Shown one piece after another: positions 41,301-49,247 of a DNA stretch of 64,000 nucleotides. Numbering within the stretch: the stretch's first letter is position 1; the number at the start of each line of letters is the position of its first letter. The stretch lies in the NCBI GenBank assembly GCA_902801295.1, contig CADCHN010000002.1, positions 46,119 to 110,118 of the forward strand, in the 5' to 3' direction. The DNA is from Oscillospiraceae bacterium (lineage in GTDB: Bacteria > Bacillota > Clostridia > Oscillospirales > Oscillospiraceae). Below the pieces are notes generated by a model. That model had not been told where the DNA came from. It saw nothing but the letters and a program-made list of their open reading frames with translations, and did not search any database. A program made the translations under genes and the position numbers.

Positions 41301-44300
41301 AAAGGTCCAGAATTCCGCGGCGTCGGGCAGCAGCGGCTCTCCGTCCAGGCTCAGCCGGAGCGCGCCGTCATAGGGCAGCAGCTCGCCGGCCAGCGCCCGG
41401 CTGCCGCCGCGTTCGTCGAGCAGCAGGTGGTAGGCGCCGTTGGAGAGCAGGCACATGCCCTTCTCCCCGGCAACGCCCCGGCGCAGCCAGCGCCCGGCCT
41501 CGCTGCGGACGTCCCGCGTTACGGGCGGCGCTTCCCGGCGGCGCACGAGCACGGCGCCGTCGCCGGGCTGCTCCTGCAGCAGCAGCTCATGGGCGCTCAT
41601 GGCTCTGTCGCTGAAAAAGCGGCGGCGGATGCTGCCGTCGCAGAGGGCGTTGGCCGCGGCGAGCAGACTCATGCCCGCATGGTGCACCATCGTGCAGTCC
41701 ACGACCTCGCCCGACGCGCTGCGGCAGCGGCCAGGCGTGAGGTCGAGCGCGTCCTTGAAGCCCCAGCGCCCCAGCATGCCGCGGCGCTCGAGACGGCGCA
41801 GATTCTGCACCGCCGCCCGGGGCGACACGGCCAGCGCCAGAAAGCTCGCGTAGGGCGCGATGACGGTCTCCCGCTCAGAGGCGCGCCGCAGCGCCAGCGC
41901 CGGGCAGCCGTGCGCCTTGTAGCGATAGTTTTTGTCGCCGTCGAGCGCAAAATAGGCGCTCTCGGAGATGCCCCAGGGCTGCCCGGGCGGTACGCAGCGC
42001 CGCTGCGCGTAGAGGCAGAAGCGACTGCTCTCGTAGAGGAGACTGCCGCGCTCCATCGGAAGAAACAGCGCCGGCATCAGGTATTCAAACATCGTGCCCG
42101 CCCAGCTGGCAAGGCCCCGGTAGCCGTCCTTCTGCAGCTGGCCGCGGCCGAGCCGCCGCCAATGCCGAACCGGCACGTCGCCCTTGGCGACGGCGAGGTA
42201 GCTTGTCAGCATCGCCTCGCTCGCCATCAGGTCGTACCAGCCGCCGGCGCCGCAGCCCTTCGCGGTGTCATAGGAAATATAGAAGAGGCCGCGCACGGGA
42301 TCGTAGAGCGGCGAAAAATCCATCGGCGCGAGCAGCGCGTCGATGCGCCCGGCGAGGGCTGCGTCGCCCTGCTCCCGGGCAAAGGCGGCGGCCACGCGCA
42401 GCCCGGCCCAGCAGTTGCCGCTGTCCACGGTGGAGAGAAAGGGCGGGTGCAGCGACTGCAGGGTGCGGGTATCGTACCAGTTATAAAAGTGGCCGCGGCA
42501 GCGCGGCAAGCGCTCCATGCCTCCGACGAGCCGCCGGAGAAAGGCCAGCGCCTCGTCGGAGGGGATGACCGCCATGTCGCAGGCCGAGACGGCGGCGGCC
42601 GCCGCAAGCCCCATGTTGGTCGGGGACGTGCGGTGCGCCGGGCCCTTCGGCGGCTGATGCTGGACGTTGTCCGGCGGAAGAAAATGATCCTCCGCCGTGC
42701 AGAACTCCGCAAAATAGCGCCAGGTGTCCGCCGCGCGCTCTTTCAGCCAGTCCGCGTCCGCGCGGCTGAGACTCTCTGTGCGGAAGGCCGGCAGCGCGAG
42801 CGCGGCGGCCGCCGCCGGGGAGAGAAGCCACAGCAGACCCGCCGAGCGCCCGATCACCGTCGGGGACAGCAGCAGACAGAAAAGCCCCAGCGCCGCGGGC
42901 ACGGCCATCGCGCGCAGCGTCGCTATCAGGCCGCCCTTGCTCTGCTCGCTCTGGGCGGCGGTCTCCCACTCGAGGAGCTTTTTGTGGGAAACAAGCATGC
43001 GCCACAGGGCGGTGCAGGCGGCCGAGAGGCAGACCCAGGCTTCCCAGGGCAGCAGCCACAGGCGCATGAGGCTCTGCACGATGGCACCTCCGACACCGGT
43101 GAGCAGCCGCGCGTAGCGCCGCAGGCGCGGCGAGGGGGAGGGGCTTCGCGCACTTTCGATGAGGCTGGACATCAGTCCGCCCAGCAGCGCCAGCAGCGCC
43201 GCCCAGGCCGACAGGCGCAGCCCGTAAAAGCGCAGGAAAAAGCCCGCCAGAACGGCAAGCAGCGTCATCGGCGCGAGCAGACTCCGGCGCAGGCTGTCGA
43301 ACAGCCGCCAGCGGTCGATCGGCCGCAGGTCGCGGCCGCGGCGGAAGAGCCAGGGACTGTTCTGCCAGTCGCCTCGCACCCAGCGGTGCAGGCGCTTGTA
43401 GTAAGACAGCGGCCGGGAGGGAAAGCCGTCGGCAAAGACCGCGTCCCCGAGATAGCCGCCGCGCAGGAAGGCGCCCTCCAGCGCGTCGTGCGAGAGAACG
43501 GACTGCGGGGGGATGCGTCCGGAAGTGCAGGTCAAAAGCGCGCGGCAGTCCAGGATGCCCTTGCCGGCAAAGCCGCCGCAGTCAAAGACGTTCATATACA
43601 GCTCGCCGCAGAGGCTGCCGTAGGGATCGCTGCCGCCCGGCCCGGCAAAGATCAGAGCAAAATCCGTGGCGTTGGCGCTTTTGAGCTCCGTCGCCAGCCG
43701 GGGGTGGATGAGACCGTAGCCCTTTGTCACAACGCGCTTGTCCGGGTCGATGACGGCGCGGTTGAGCGGGTGGAGCATGGCGCCGATCAGCGCGAGCGCG
43801 GCGCCGGGCTGCATGCGCGTGTCGCTGTCGAGCGTGAGGATGTAGCGTGTGCCGGCAAGCGCGTCGCGCTCCCCGGTGACGGAGAGGGCGGATGGCTCGT
43901 CGGCCAGAAGCCGCGCCAGCTCCAGCAGCGCCCCGCGCTTGCGCTCCTCACCGCTCCAGCGCTCGCCGTCGAAGGAGCGCGGGCGGGTGAAGAGATAAAA
44001 GCCGCCGCCGCAGCGCAGGTTCAGCGCGTTGACGGCCTCGCGGGCAGCGCGCAGCACGGCCAGGTCCTCCTCCGTCTCCTCGGTGTCGGCGGCGGGCAGA
44101 TCGGCCAGGATGCCGTAGAGGAGGTTCGGCCCGGCCCTCCGATGCGCCAGACGGAATTCCTCCAGCCGGCGGCAGAGCTTTTCGACGCTCTGCGCGTCCG
44201 TCAGCAGCGCCGAGAGCACGCAGAGCGTCTTGCCCTCGGGCGGCACGCCCCCGGTCAGATCCATGCGGGGCAGACGCCGGGGCGGGACGGCGTGCAGCAG

Positions 44301-45254
44301 CGCGAGATCCACGACACCCTTGACGAGCTCCGACACGGGGAGCAGCAGCAGGGGCGCGGCCCACACGCTGCCGGCGGCAAAGGCCAGCAGCAGACTCAGG
44401 AAAAGGCTCGTGAGGATGAGAGCGGCGATGTAGAGCCCGGCGCCCGCGTCCGTCGGCTCGTCGAAGAGGAAAAATCCGACGTGCCGGCCCTCTTCCCTGG
44501 CTTTCTGCGTCAGGCGGCGGGCGAGCAGATGCTCCTCCGCGCCCTCCGCGCGGGCCAGAGCCTCCAGCCGTTCAAGATAGATCTGTCGGCTCTCCCGGTC
44601 CATGTGAGCGTACACGTCCCCGGGATCCTCGCGGAAGGCGGCGTCGCAGCAGTCGGCATCCCGCAGCAGCTCCTCCATGTCCGCGCCGCCGAGCCAGCGC
44701 AGCGAGGAAAACAGCGCCTCGAGCGCGTCGCGCTGGGGTGTTGTGTCGGCGGCATAGGGCAGCGTGTCGCACACGGCGGCCGTCGCCTCCAGAATCGCGG
44801 CGCGCATGGCGGCCGGGAAGAGCAGCAGCTCCCGCCGCCGCAGCGGCGTGACGGTCTGAAAACCGCGCAGGTATGCCGCGCAGCGCCCGGCGTCCAGCCA
44901 GCCCTGGCCGGAGGAGAGAAGCGTCCGGCAGAGCGAGAGCATCAGGAGTCCCTGCCCGCCGCTGCGCTGCCGCCTGGCGCGGCGCAGATCGGCGAGGGCG
45001 GCTGCGCCCTCCCGCTGCGCCAGGTACCAGTTGTCCAGCAGCCATTCGCAGGCGGCCGGGACGGTGTCGGCTTCGGCATAGCGGCGGTAAATGGCGTCGT
45101 GGCAGCGGCGGATGGCGGCCAGATGGCGGCGCAATTCGCCTGCCGCGGCCGCGGCAGAGCCCTCGCCGCCCGGCTCCAGCAGCTTCGCGCTGTTGGCGGC
45201 AAAGGCGGAGAGCTTTTCTTCTTCGATGTACAGCCCGGAAAAAATCTGATCCAT
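38394..45254 (-). CDS. Cyclic beta-1,2-glucan synthase-like protein (GT84-GH94, NdvB family)
   Basis: About 2286 residues from the ATG at 45254 (GAGGTG upstream). Order: N-terminal region, membrane segments (about 275-325), GT84-type glycosyltransferase with TLDSDTRMQPG (about 473), further membrane segments (about 650-830), a glycoamylase-like domain (LPPDNVQHQPPKGPAHRTSP near 870), two beta-sandwich regions, and a C-terminal GH94 phosphorylase domain with SGGAYGFRDQLQDA (about 1918), WWHPHPDGDRGLRS and SGDWNDGLDR (about 2061). It should build and trim beta-1,2-glucan from UDP-glucose. NdvB proteins are about 2800 aa, so this is a compact form. No glucan exporter adjoins it. Confidence 0.85.
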   Translation of the reverse strand: MDQIFSGLYIEEEKLSAFAANSAKLLEPGGEGSAAAAAGELRRHLAAIRRCHDAIYRRYAEADTVPAACEWLLDNWYLAQREGAAALADLRRARRQRSGGQGLLMLSLCRTLLSSGQGWLDAGRCAAYLRGFQTVTPLRRRELLLFPAAMRAAILEATAAVCDTLPYAADTTPQRDALEALFSSLRWLGGADMEELLRDADCCDAAFREDPGDVYAHMDRESRQIYLERLEALARAEGAEEHLLARRLTQKAREEGRHVGFFLFDEPTDAGAGLYIAALILTSLFLSLLLAFAAGSVWAAPLLLLPVSELVKGVVDLALLHAVPPRRLPRMDLTGGVPPEGKTLCVLSALLTDAQSVEKLCRRLEEFRLAHRRAGPNLLYGILADLPAADTEETEEDLAVLRAAREAVNALNLRCGGGFYLFTRPRSFDGERWSGEERKRGALLELARLLADEPSALSVTGERDALAGTRYILTLDSDTRMQPGAALALIGAMLHPLNRAVIDPDKRVVTKGYGLIHPRLATELKSANATDFALIFAGPGGSDPYGSLCGELYMNVFDCGGFAGKGILDCRALLTCTSGRIPPQSVLSHDALEGAFLRGGYLGDAVFADGFPSRPLSYYKRLHRWVRGDWQNSPWLFRRGRDLRPIDRWRLFDSLRRSLLAPMTLLAVLAGFFLRFYGLRLSAWAALLALLGGLMSSLIESARSPSPSPRLRRYARLLTGVGGAIVQSLMRLWLLPWEAWVCLSAACTALWRMLVSHKKLLEWETAAQSEQSKGGLIATLRAMAVPAALGLFCLLLSPTVIGRSAGLLWLLSPAAAAALALPAFRTESLSRADADWLKERAADTWRYFAEFCTAEDHFLPPDNVQHQPPKGPAHRTSPTNMGLAAAAAVSACDMAVIPSDEALAFLRRLVGGMERLPRCRGHFYNWYDTRTLQSLHPPFLSTVDSGNCWAGLRVAAAFAREQGDAALAGRIDALLAPMDFSPLYDPVRGLFYISYDTAKGCGAGGWYDLMASEAMLTSYLAVAKGDVPVRHWRRLGRGQLQKDGYRGLASWAGTMFEYLMPALFLPMERGSLLYESSRFCLYAQRRCVPPGQPWGISESAYFALDGDKNYRYKAHGCPALALRRASERETVIAPYASFLALAVSPRAAVQNLRRLERRGMLGRWGFKDALDLTPGRCRSASGEVVDCTMVHHAGMSLLAAANALCDGSIRRRFFSDRAMSAHELLLQEQPGDGAVLVRRREAPPVTRDVRSEAGRWLRRGVAGEKGMCLLSNGAYHLLLDERGGSRALAGELLPYDGALRLSLDGEPLLPDAAEFWTFLEDGASWSLWKPSLSLTVSAFVSAGELGECRVLQFKSSRGRSVRIRLDFRPVLARRADWESHPSFWRLGLWSEERDGALLIRRLPRGEVSGCWLCLRASAPLTFSADVGGGLGWLSRPYVTAEAEISLPAGEKAELRFALCLAAGAEAALNGAGRLLEAGETERGRMIGGAATLLGLSAAEIGRAMELLPALTSPRLHEAAPQRALWPYGVSGDLPILACRSDARDCDALLRRFLLLRSAGLEADLVYLSDEAGEYRQPFRRAVARLLARHGLEPLLGARGGVHILPMSAAETVESRAALCYAQERPLPPDMLLPSLSAPRVPGTVPAYTWGERDFAFEAGGALPARPWQQMLTNGHLGFLAVDCGSGFLWLENAREMPLTLPPALPEDVSGGEALWIEWEGRAVSLFAANDGFACTVSYAPGLAVWDKRIGERRIKTSAFIPRDTDVRLLLVEGAEDLEIFWAQRLAKPDSVRCRREGQLLRAENPDAWLPERVYFAGASQRVQIDCDFAPAAFRLRLHASHLTVLGCGCCGEEELTELLKPAAALAALSRTTSHWSKLCERAPLRAEDPAAAHLLGGWCAWQVIACRLLGRCSLYQSGGAYGFRDQLQDAANILPLDSGYLRERLIDAARHQYEEGDVMHWWHPHPDGDRGLRSRCSDDLLWLPWALCEWFDATEDGDFCLREEPFLASPPLTDAERDRYEAPPQSDGRATLLEHAQKALECSVSRGFGRHGLPRMGSGDWNDGLDRAGGESVWLGFFLAHVAARFAGLLDALGQPGAERWRKLAAKSGRAADSAFVGGHYLRGYWPDGRALGGEDRIDATVQSWAVLSGFGSSDQTASALGEAVERLVDREHSLVKLFDPPYGPDEESPGYISSYGEGFRENGGQYTHGAVWLAMALHRSGRTDEARELLRLLLPEGHELTRYGAEPFVLPADVYAAPGREGEAGWSWYTGSAGWFLRAAREIGL

Positions 45255-45322
45255 GAGGCACCTCGCGAATAGGATTCCTTTCCAGTTTTCCCCGGGAGGA
45301 AAGGAAATATGCGGCAGACGGC

Positions 45323-45351
45323 TTGACAAGCGGGCGGGACTGTGATAGATT
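45323..45351 (+). promoter_or_regulatory. Consensus promoter upstream of the FAD-oxidoreductase gene
   Basis: TTGACA (45323-45328) and TAGATT (45346-45351) with a 17-base spacer. Transcription would start near 45358, only about 14 bases before a strong terminator. Confidence 0.65.
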
Positions 45352-45371
45352 TTTCCGAGGATAAACGTTTT

Positions 45372-45402
45372 CCGCCGCGCCCCGAGGCGCGGCGGCTTTT
45401 TT
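45372..45402 (+). terminator. Intrinsic terminator in the leader of the FAD-oxidoreductase gene
   Basis: CCGCCGCGCC-CCGA-GGCGCGGCGG, a perfect ten-base GC stem, with six Ts (45397-45402). It sits between the promoter and the gene start at 45435, so it looks like an attenuator. Confidence 0.85.
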
Positions 45403-45434
45403 GTGGTTTTTTATGGATAGAAAGGATGAGTGCA

Positions 45435-46808
45435 ATGCCCTTTGATTATGACGTCATTATTGTCGGCGCCGGCCCCGGCGGCATTTTCTCCGCCTGGGAG
45501 CTGAGCAGACTTGCGCCTTCGATGCGGATCGCCGTGTTTGAGCTCGGCCGTCCGCTGGATCAGCGCAAGTGCCCGATCGACGGCAAAAAAATCAAGTCCT
45601 GCGTCAAATGCCCGGTGTGCAGCATCATGAGCGGCTTCGGCGGCGCGGGCGCTTTCTCCGACGGAAAATACAACATCACCAACCAGTTCGGCGGTACGCT
45701 CTACGAGTACATCGGCAAGCAGGAGGCCATCGACCTGATGCGCTATGTGGACGAGATCAACGTCAGCCACGGCGGCGCGGGCACGAAGCTCTATTCCACC
45801 GCCGACACGAAGATCAAGCGCATGTGCCTGGAAAACGGCCTGCATCTGCTGGACGCGCAGGTGCGCCATCTCGGCACGGACATCAACTACGTCGTGCTCG
45901 AAAACCTCTACCGCGAGCTCAAGGAGCGCGTGGACTTCTTCTTCAACACCGCCGTCACCGACGTCAAGCGCATCGAGAACGGCTATCTCGTGCAGGCAGG
46001 CGAGCGCGGCTACAGCTGCCGCCAGTGCGTCATTTCCGTCGGCCGCAGCGGCAGCAAGTGGATGGAATCCGTCTGCCGCGAGATGAACATTCCCACCAAG
46101 TCCAACCGTGTGGATATCGGCGTGCGTGTGGAGCTGCCGGCGGAGGTCTTTGCCCACCTGACCGACGAGCTCTACGAGAGCAAGATCGTCTACCGCACGC
46201 AGAAGTTTGAGGATCTGGTGCGCACCTTCTGCATGAATCCCCACGGCGTCGTGGTCAACGAGAACACCAACGGCATCGTCACCGTCAACGGCCACAGCTA
46301 TGAAGATCCGGCCAAACATACCGAAAACACCAACTTCGCCCTGCTCGTGTCCAAGCACTTCTCCGAGCCCTTCAAGGACTCCAACGGCTACGGCGAGAGC
46401 ATCGCGCGCCTGTCGAACATGCTGGGCGGCGGCGTGATCGTGCAGCGCTTCGGCGACCTGGTGCGCGGGCGGCGCAGCAACGAGGCCCGCATCCGCGACA
46501 GCTTTGTCACCCCGACCCTCGCGGCAACGCCCGGCGACCTGAGCCTCGTGATCCCCAAGCGCATCCTCGACGGCATCATCGAGATGATCCACGCCCTGGA
46601 CAAAATCGCGCCGGGTACCGCCAACGACGACACGCTGCTCTACGGCGTGGAGGTGAAGTTTTACAACATGGAGGTCGAGCTCGACCGCAATCTCCAGACC
46701 TGCAGCGAGGGCCTTTACGTCATCGGCGACGGCTCTGGCGTGACCCATTCGCTCAGCCACGCCTCCGCCAGCGGCGTGCACGTTGCGCGCTGCATCGCGG
46801 GGAAATAA
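45435..46808 (+). CDS. FAD-dependent dehydrogenase (COG2509-like)
   Basis: 457 residues from the ATG at 45435, chosen because AAAGGA lies eight bases upstream; earlier in-frame ATGs lack spacing. The N-terminal VIIVGAGPGGIFSAWEL is an FAD-binding Rossmann motif, and the C-terminal LYVIGDGSGVTHSLSHA closes the FAD site. Between them a conserved KKIKSCVKCPVCSIMSGFGG cluster of cysteines is typical of this uncharacterised family. It probably reduces a small or protein substrate in the cytoplasm. It is single, ended by a terminator shared with the opposing MocR gene. Confidence 0.85.
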   Translation: MPFDYDVIIVGAGPGGIFSAWELSRLAPSMRIAVFELGRPLDQRKCPIDGKKIKSCVKCPVCSIMSGFGGAGAFSDGKYNITNQFGGTLYEYIGKQEAIDLMRYVDEINVSHGGAGTKLYSTADTKIKRMCLENGLHLLDAQVRHLGTDINYVVLENLYRELKERVDFFFNTAVTDVKRIENGYLVQAGERGYSCRQCVISVGRSGSKWMESVCREMNIPTKSNRVDIGVRVELPAEVFAHLTDELYESKIVYRTQKFEDLVRTFCMNPHGVVVNENTNGIVTVNGHSYEDPAKHTENTNFALLVSKHFSEPFKDSNGYGESIARLSNMLGGGVIVQRFGDLVRGRRSNEARIRDSFVTPTLAATPGDLSLVIPKRILDGIIEMIHALDKIAPGTANDDTLLYGVEVKFYNMEVELDRNLQTCSEGLYVIGDGSGVTHSLSHASASGVHVARCIAGK

Positions 46809-46820
46809 TCAACGGCAATA

Positions 46821-46857
46821 AAAGAATGAGGAGACTCCCGTCTCCTCATTCTTTTTG
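46821..46857. terminator. Shared bidirectional terminator
   Basis: AAGAATGAGGAGA pairs with TCTCCTCATTCTT and TTTTT follows. The last five codons and the stop of the opposing MocR gene are made from its right arm. Confidence 0.9.
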
Positions 46858-47916
46858 CTTTTCGCGCAGCTTTCTCCGCCGCCGGCTGATGCTGCGCTCC
46901 AGTTCGCCGCTGCGGATGAGCTCTGCCAGCACCAGCTGCTCATAGACCGGTACGGCGCAGGAATAGAAGCCGAGCTTTTCCTCATACAGCGGCAGCAGCT
47001 CCTCCGGCAGCACCATATAGCCCATGCGCATCGAGGGCGCGAGGGTCTTGGAAAAGCTGTTGAGATAGATCGTGCGCTCCGGCGCGAGGGAAAAAAGCGT
47101 CTCCACCTGGCGCGTGCTCACCGCGAGCTCCGAGCCGTAGTCGTCCTCCACCAGATAGCCGCCGCGCGCCCTGGCCCAGGCGGCGTACTCATGCCGCCGC
47201 GCCGCCGAGGCGCTCACGCCGCTGGGGTAGCTCTGGTAGGGCGTCACGTGCAGCACCGAGGCTGCGCTATTTCGCAGCGCCGCGCCGTCCACGCCGTCAG
47301 CGGCCATCGGCAGCCCCTCGCATTCGGCGCCGTTTGCCTCGTAAACCCGGCGGATCGTCTCGTAGCAGGGCTCCTCGCGCGCGTAGAACCGCTCGCGCCC
47401 CAGCAGCTGGATCACCAGCGCGTAGAGATACTCCGCGCCGGAGCCGACAACGATCTGCTCCGGCCGCACCAGAATCCCGCGGCTGCGCGCGAGATAGGCG
47501 GCAATCTCCACCCGCAGCTCGCCGCAGCCGTAGTTGGGCGAGCGCGTCAGGATGCGTTCCCCGTAGTCCGAGAGCACCCGGCGCATGATCTTTGCCAGCG
47601 ATGAAAAGGGGAGATCCTCCGCTGCGTCCGGCAGGCTCATCTCCTCGATACTGGCCCGCGGCGCCGCCGCGGCCGCACCGCCAAAGGCGGAATAGAGCCC
47701 GCTGCGCTCGCGCGCGACGGCGTAGCCCTCGTCGGTCAGCAGCGAGAGCGCGTGTTCCACGGTGATAAGGCTCAGCCCCAGCTCCGCTGCCAGCTGCCGC
47801 TTCGAGGGCAGGCGGCTGCCCCGCGGCAGCACGCCGGAGACGATGTCCTCCTTGAGCTGCCGGTAGAGCTGCAGATAAGCGCTCTCGCCGGACTTCCGGT
47901 CGATCTGATACTTCAT
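46846..47916 (-). CDS. MocR-type (GntR-HTH + aminotransferase) regulator, C-terminally short
   Basis: 356 residues from the ATG at 47916 (GGAGC upstream). The N-terminal GntR winged helix (about 10-75: RGSRLPSKRQLAAELGLS) and a fold-type I aminotransferase domain with the PLP lysine in NSFSKTLAPSMRMGYM are clear. Usual MocR proteins are about 450-490 residues. This one stops in the SISRRRRKLREKQKE helix, about 100 residues short, with the final KQKE and stop built from terminator sequence. It may be a deletion product or a short natural variant. It is divergent from an ECF S component gene it probably regulates. Confidence 0.75.
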   Translation of the reverse strand: MKYQIDRKSGESAYLQLYRQLKEDIVSGVLPRGSRLPSKRQLAAELGLSLITVEHALSLLTDEGYAVARERSGLYSAFGGAAAAAPRASIEEMSLPDAAEDLPFSSLAKIMRRVLSDYGERILTRSPNYGCGELRVEIAAYLARSRGILVRPEQIVVGSGAEYLYALVIQLLGRERFYAREEPCYETIRRVYEANGAECEGLPMAADGVDGAALRNSAASVLHVTPYQSYPSGVSASAARRHEYAAWARARGGYLVEDDYGSELAVSTRQVETLFSLAPERTIYLNSFSKTLAPSMRMGYMVLPEELLPLYEEKLGFYSCAVPVYEQLVLAELIRSGELERSISRRRRKLREKQKE

Positions 47917-47930
47917 GGCAAAGCTCCAAA

Positions 47931-47964
47931 CTGGTCTTGTAAAAATATACAAATCTGGTGCTGT
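47931..47964. promoter_or_regulatory. Direct repeats between the MocR gene and the S-component gene
   Basis: CTGGTCTTGT (47931-47940) and CTGGTGCTGT (47955-47964) repeat in the same orientation, 24 bases apart. MocR/PdxR regulators bind direct repeats, so this is a candidate operator. Confidence 0.4.
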
Positions 47965-48022
47965 TCATAAGTCCAGAAGCAGTATATAGTGGGGGACAGA
48001 AAATGTCAAGGAGCTGAGCGAC

Positions 48023-48544
48023 GTGGAAAAAATGCCGATCAAAAAACTGACCGTGACCGCCGTATTGCTGGGCATGAACATCATCATGAGCAGCAGCATT
48101 CTGAGCGTCCCGGTGCCCGGCGGGCACATGTACCTCAACGACGTGATCATCGTCATGGCTGCGCTGATCCTCGACCCCTTCTGTGCCTTCATCGTGGGCG
48201 GCTTCGGCGCCTTTCTGGGCGACATGATCTTCTATCCGACGCCGATGTTCGTATCCCTCGTGACCCACGGGCTGCAGGCGGCGCTGATATCCGTTTTCGT
48301 GCGCCGCGTGCTGAAAACGAAGCCGCTGCCCTCCGCGATCCTCGCCGCCGTCCTCGGCCTGATCCTCACCGTGACGGGCTACACCCTCGGCCGCGCCTAC
48401 ATTTACAGCACTCCCGCCTACGCCGTGATGAAGTTCCCCTTCCAGATCCTGCAGACGGCCGTTGGCTCCGCCATTGCGCTGGCGCTCTATTTCGGCACGC
48501 CGATCCGGAAGATCGCGCAGCGCGAGCTGAAGGACGCGATTTAA
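48023..48544 (+). CDS. ECF transporter S component, substrate unknown
   Basis: 173 residues. The start is a GTG at 48023 with AAGGAG nine bases upstream. It is a hydrophobic protein with about six membrane segments (LTVTAVLLGMNIIMSSSIL, then GGHMYLNDVIIVMAALI, and VGGFGAFLGDMIFYPTPMF), a layout typical of ECF S components. The divergent MocR gene suggests a B6-family vitamer (pyridoxine-type) as the substrate, but this is context only. No ECF ATPase or T component is in this window. Confidence 0.8.
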   Translation: MEKMPIKKLTVTAVLLGMNIIMSSSILSVPVPGGHMYLNDVIIVMAALILDPFCAFIVGGFGAFLGDMIFYPTPMFVSLVTHGLQAALISVFVRRVLKTKPLPSAILAAVLGLILTVTGYTLGRAYIYSTPAYAVMKFPFQILQTAVGSAIALALYFGTPIRKIAQRELKDAI

Positions 48545-48565
48545 TTCGGAATGAAAAACAAAGGA

Positions 48566-48608
48566 GCGGGTCATACTGGTTGACAGTATGACCCGCCTCG
48601 GTTATAGT
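48566..48608 (+). promoter_or_regulatory. Rubrerythrin promoter with perfect palindrome over the -35
   Basis: GCGGGTCATACTG (48566-48578) and CAGTATGACCCGC (48584-48596) are perfect 13-base arms with a five-base loop. The -35 TTGACA (48580-48585) lies at its centre, and TATAGT (48603-48608) follows after 17 bases. No T-run follows, so an operator is more likely than a terminator. Confidence 0.75.
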
Positions 48609-48640
48609 GGAGACAGGAACTCACAAAGGAGGAGCGACAC

Positions 48641-49180
48641 ATGGCAAACAAATACGCGGGCACCAAAACCGAAAAGAATCTCTGGGAGGCCTTTGCCGGC
48701 GAATCCCAGGCCAGAAACAAGTACACCTATTTTGCCTCCGCGGCGAAGAAGGAGGGCTATGAGCAGATCGCAGCCCTGTTTCTGAAGACGGCGGAGAACG
48801 AGAAGGAGCACGCCAAGCTCTGGTTCAAGGAACTGGGCGAGCTTGGAAATACGGCGCAGAACCTGGAGCACGCCGCCGAGGGCGAGAACTTCGAGTGGAC
48901 CGACATGTACGAGCGCATGGCGCGCGAGGCCGAGGAAGAGGGCTTCCCCGAGCTGGCCGCCAAGTTCCGCGGCGTCGGCGCGATCGAGAAGATGCACGAG
49001 GAGCGCTACCGCGCGCTGCTCAAGAACGTCGAGACCGCGCAGGTCTTTGAAAAGAGCGAGGTCAAGGTCTGGGAGTGCCGCAACTGCGGCCACATCGTGG
49101 TCGGCACCAAGGCGCCCGAGGTCTGCCCGGTCTGCAGCCACCCGCAGAGCTACTTTGAGGTCCACGAGGCTAACTACTGA
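48641..49180 (+). CDS. rbr: Rubrerythrin
   Basis: 179 residues. The N-terminal ferritin-like four-helix domain carries the diiron-ligand motifs ([20 protein letters not shown], and EKMHEERY). The C-terminal rubredoxin domain has CRNCGH and CPVCSH (C-x2-C pairs). It reduces hydrogen peroxide to water with electrons from NADH-linked rubredoxin and is a common oxidative-stress defence in anaerobes. AAAGGAGG precedes the ATG. The promoter carries a large palindrome, probably the site of an oxidative-stress repressor. Single gene, with a strong terminator. Confidence 0.97.
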   Translation: MANKYAGTKTEKNLWEAFAGESQARNKYTYFASAAKKEGYEQIAALFLKTAENEKEHAKLWFKELGELGNTAQNLEHAAEGENFEWTDMYERMAREAEEEGFPELAAKFRGVGAIEKMHEERYRALLKNVETAQVFEKSEVKVWECRNCGHIVVGTKAPEVCPVCSHPQSYFEVHEANY

Positions 49181-49192
49181 GCGAAAACGATC

Positions 49193-49229
49193 AAAAGCCG
49201 TGAAAGCATTTGCTTTCACGGCTTTTTTT
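49193..49229. terminator. Bidirectional terminator between rbr and prfB
   Basis: AAAAGCCGTGAAAGC pairs with GCTTTCACGGCTTTT, then seven Ts in all. Confidence 0.92.
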
Positions 49230-49247
49230 GTTCTATGCTCGAAGCAC

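Noticed and set aside
40488..45272. 1594-codon open frame on plus
   Set aside because: It is the exact complement of the glucan synthase-like gene, with Arg/Ala/Gln-rich composition and no domain. An artefact of GC-rich codon bias.
48566..48596. Palindrome as terminator of the S-component gene
   Set aside because: The stem is perfect, but CTCGG and not a T-run follows, and a consensus promoter is centred in it. An operator role is preferred, though some termination cannot be ruled out.
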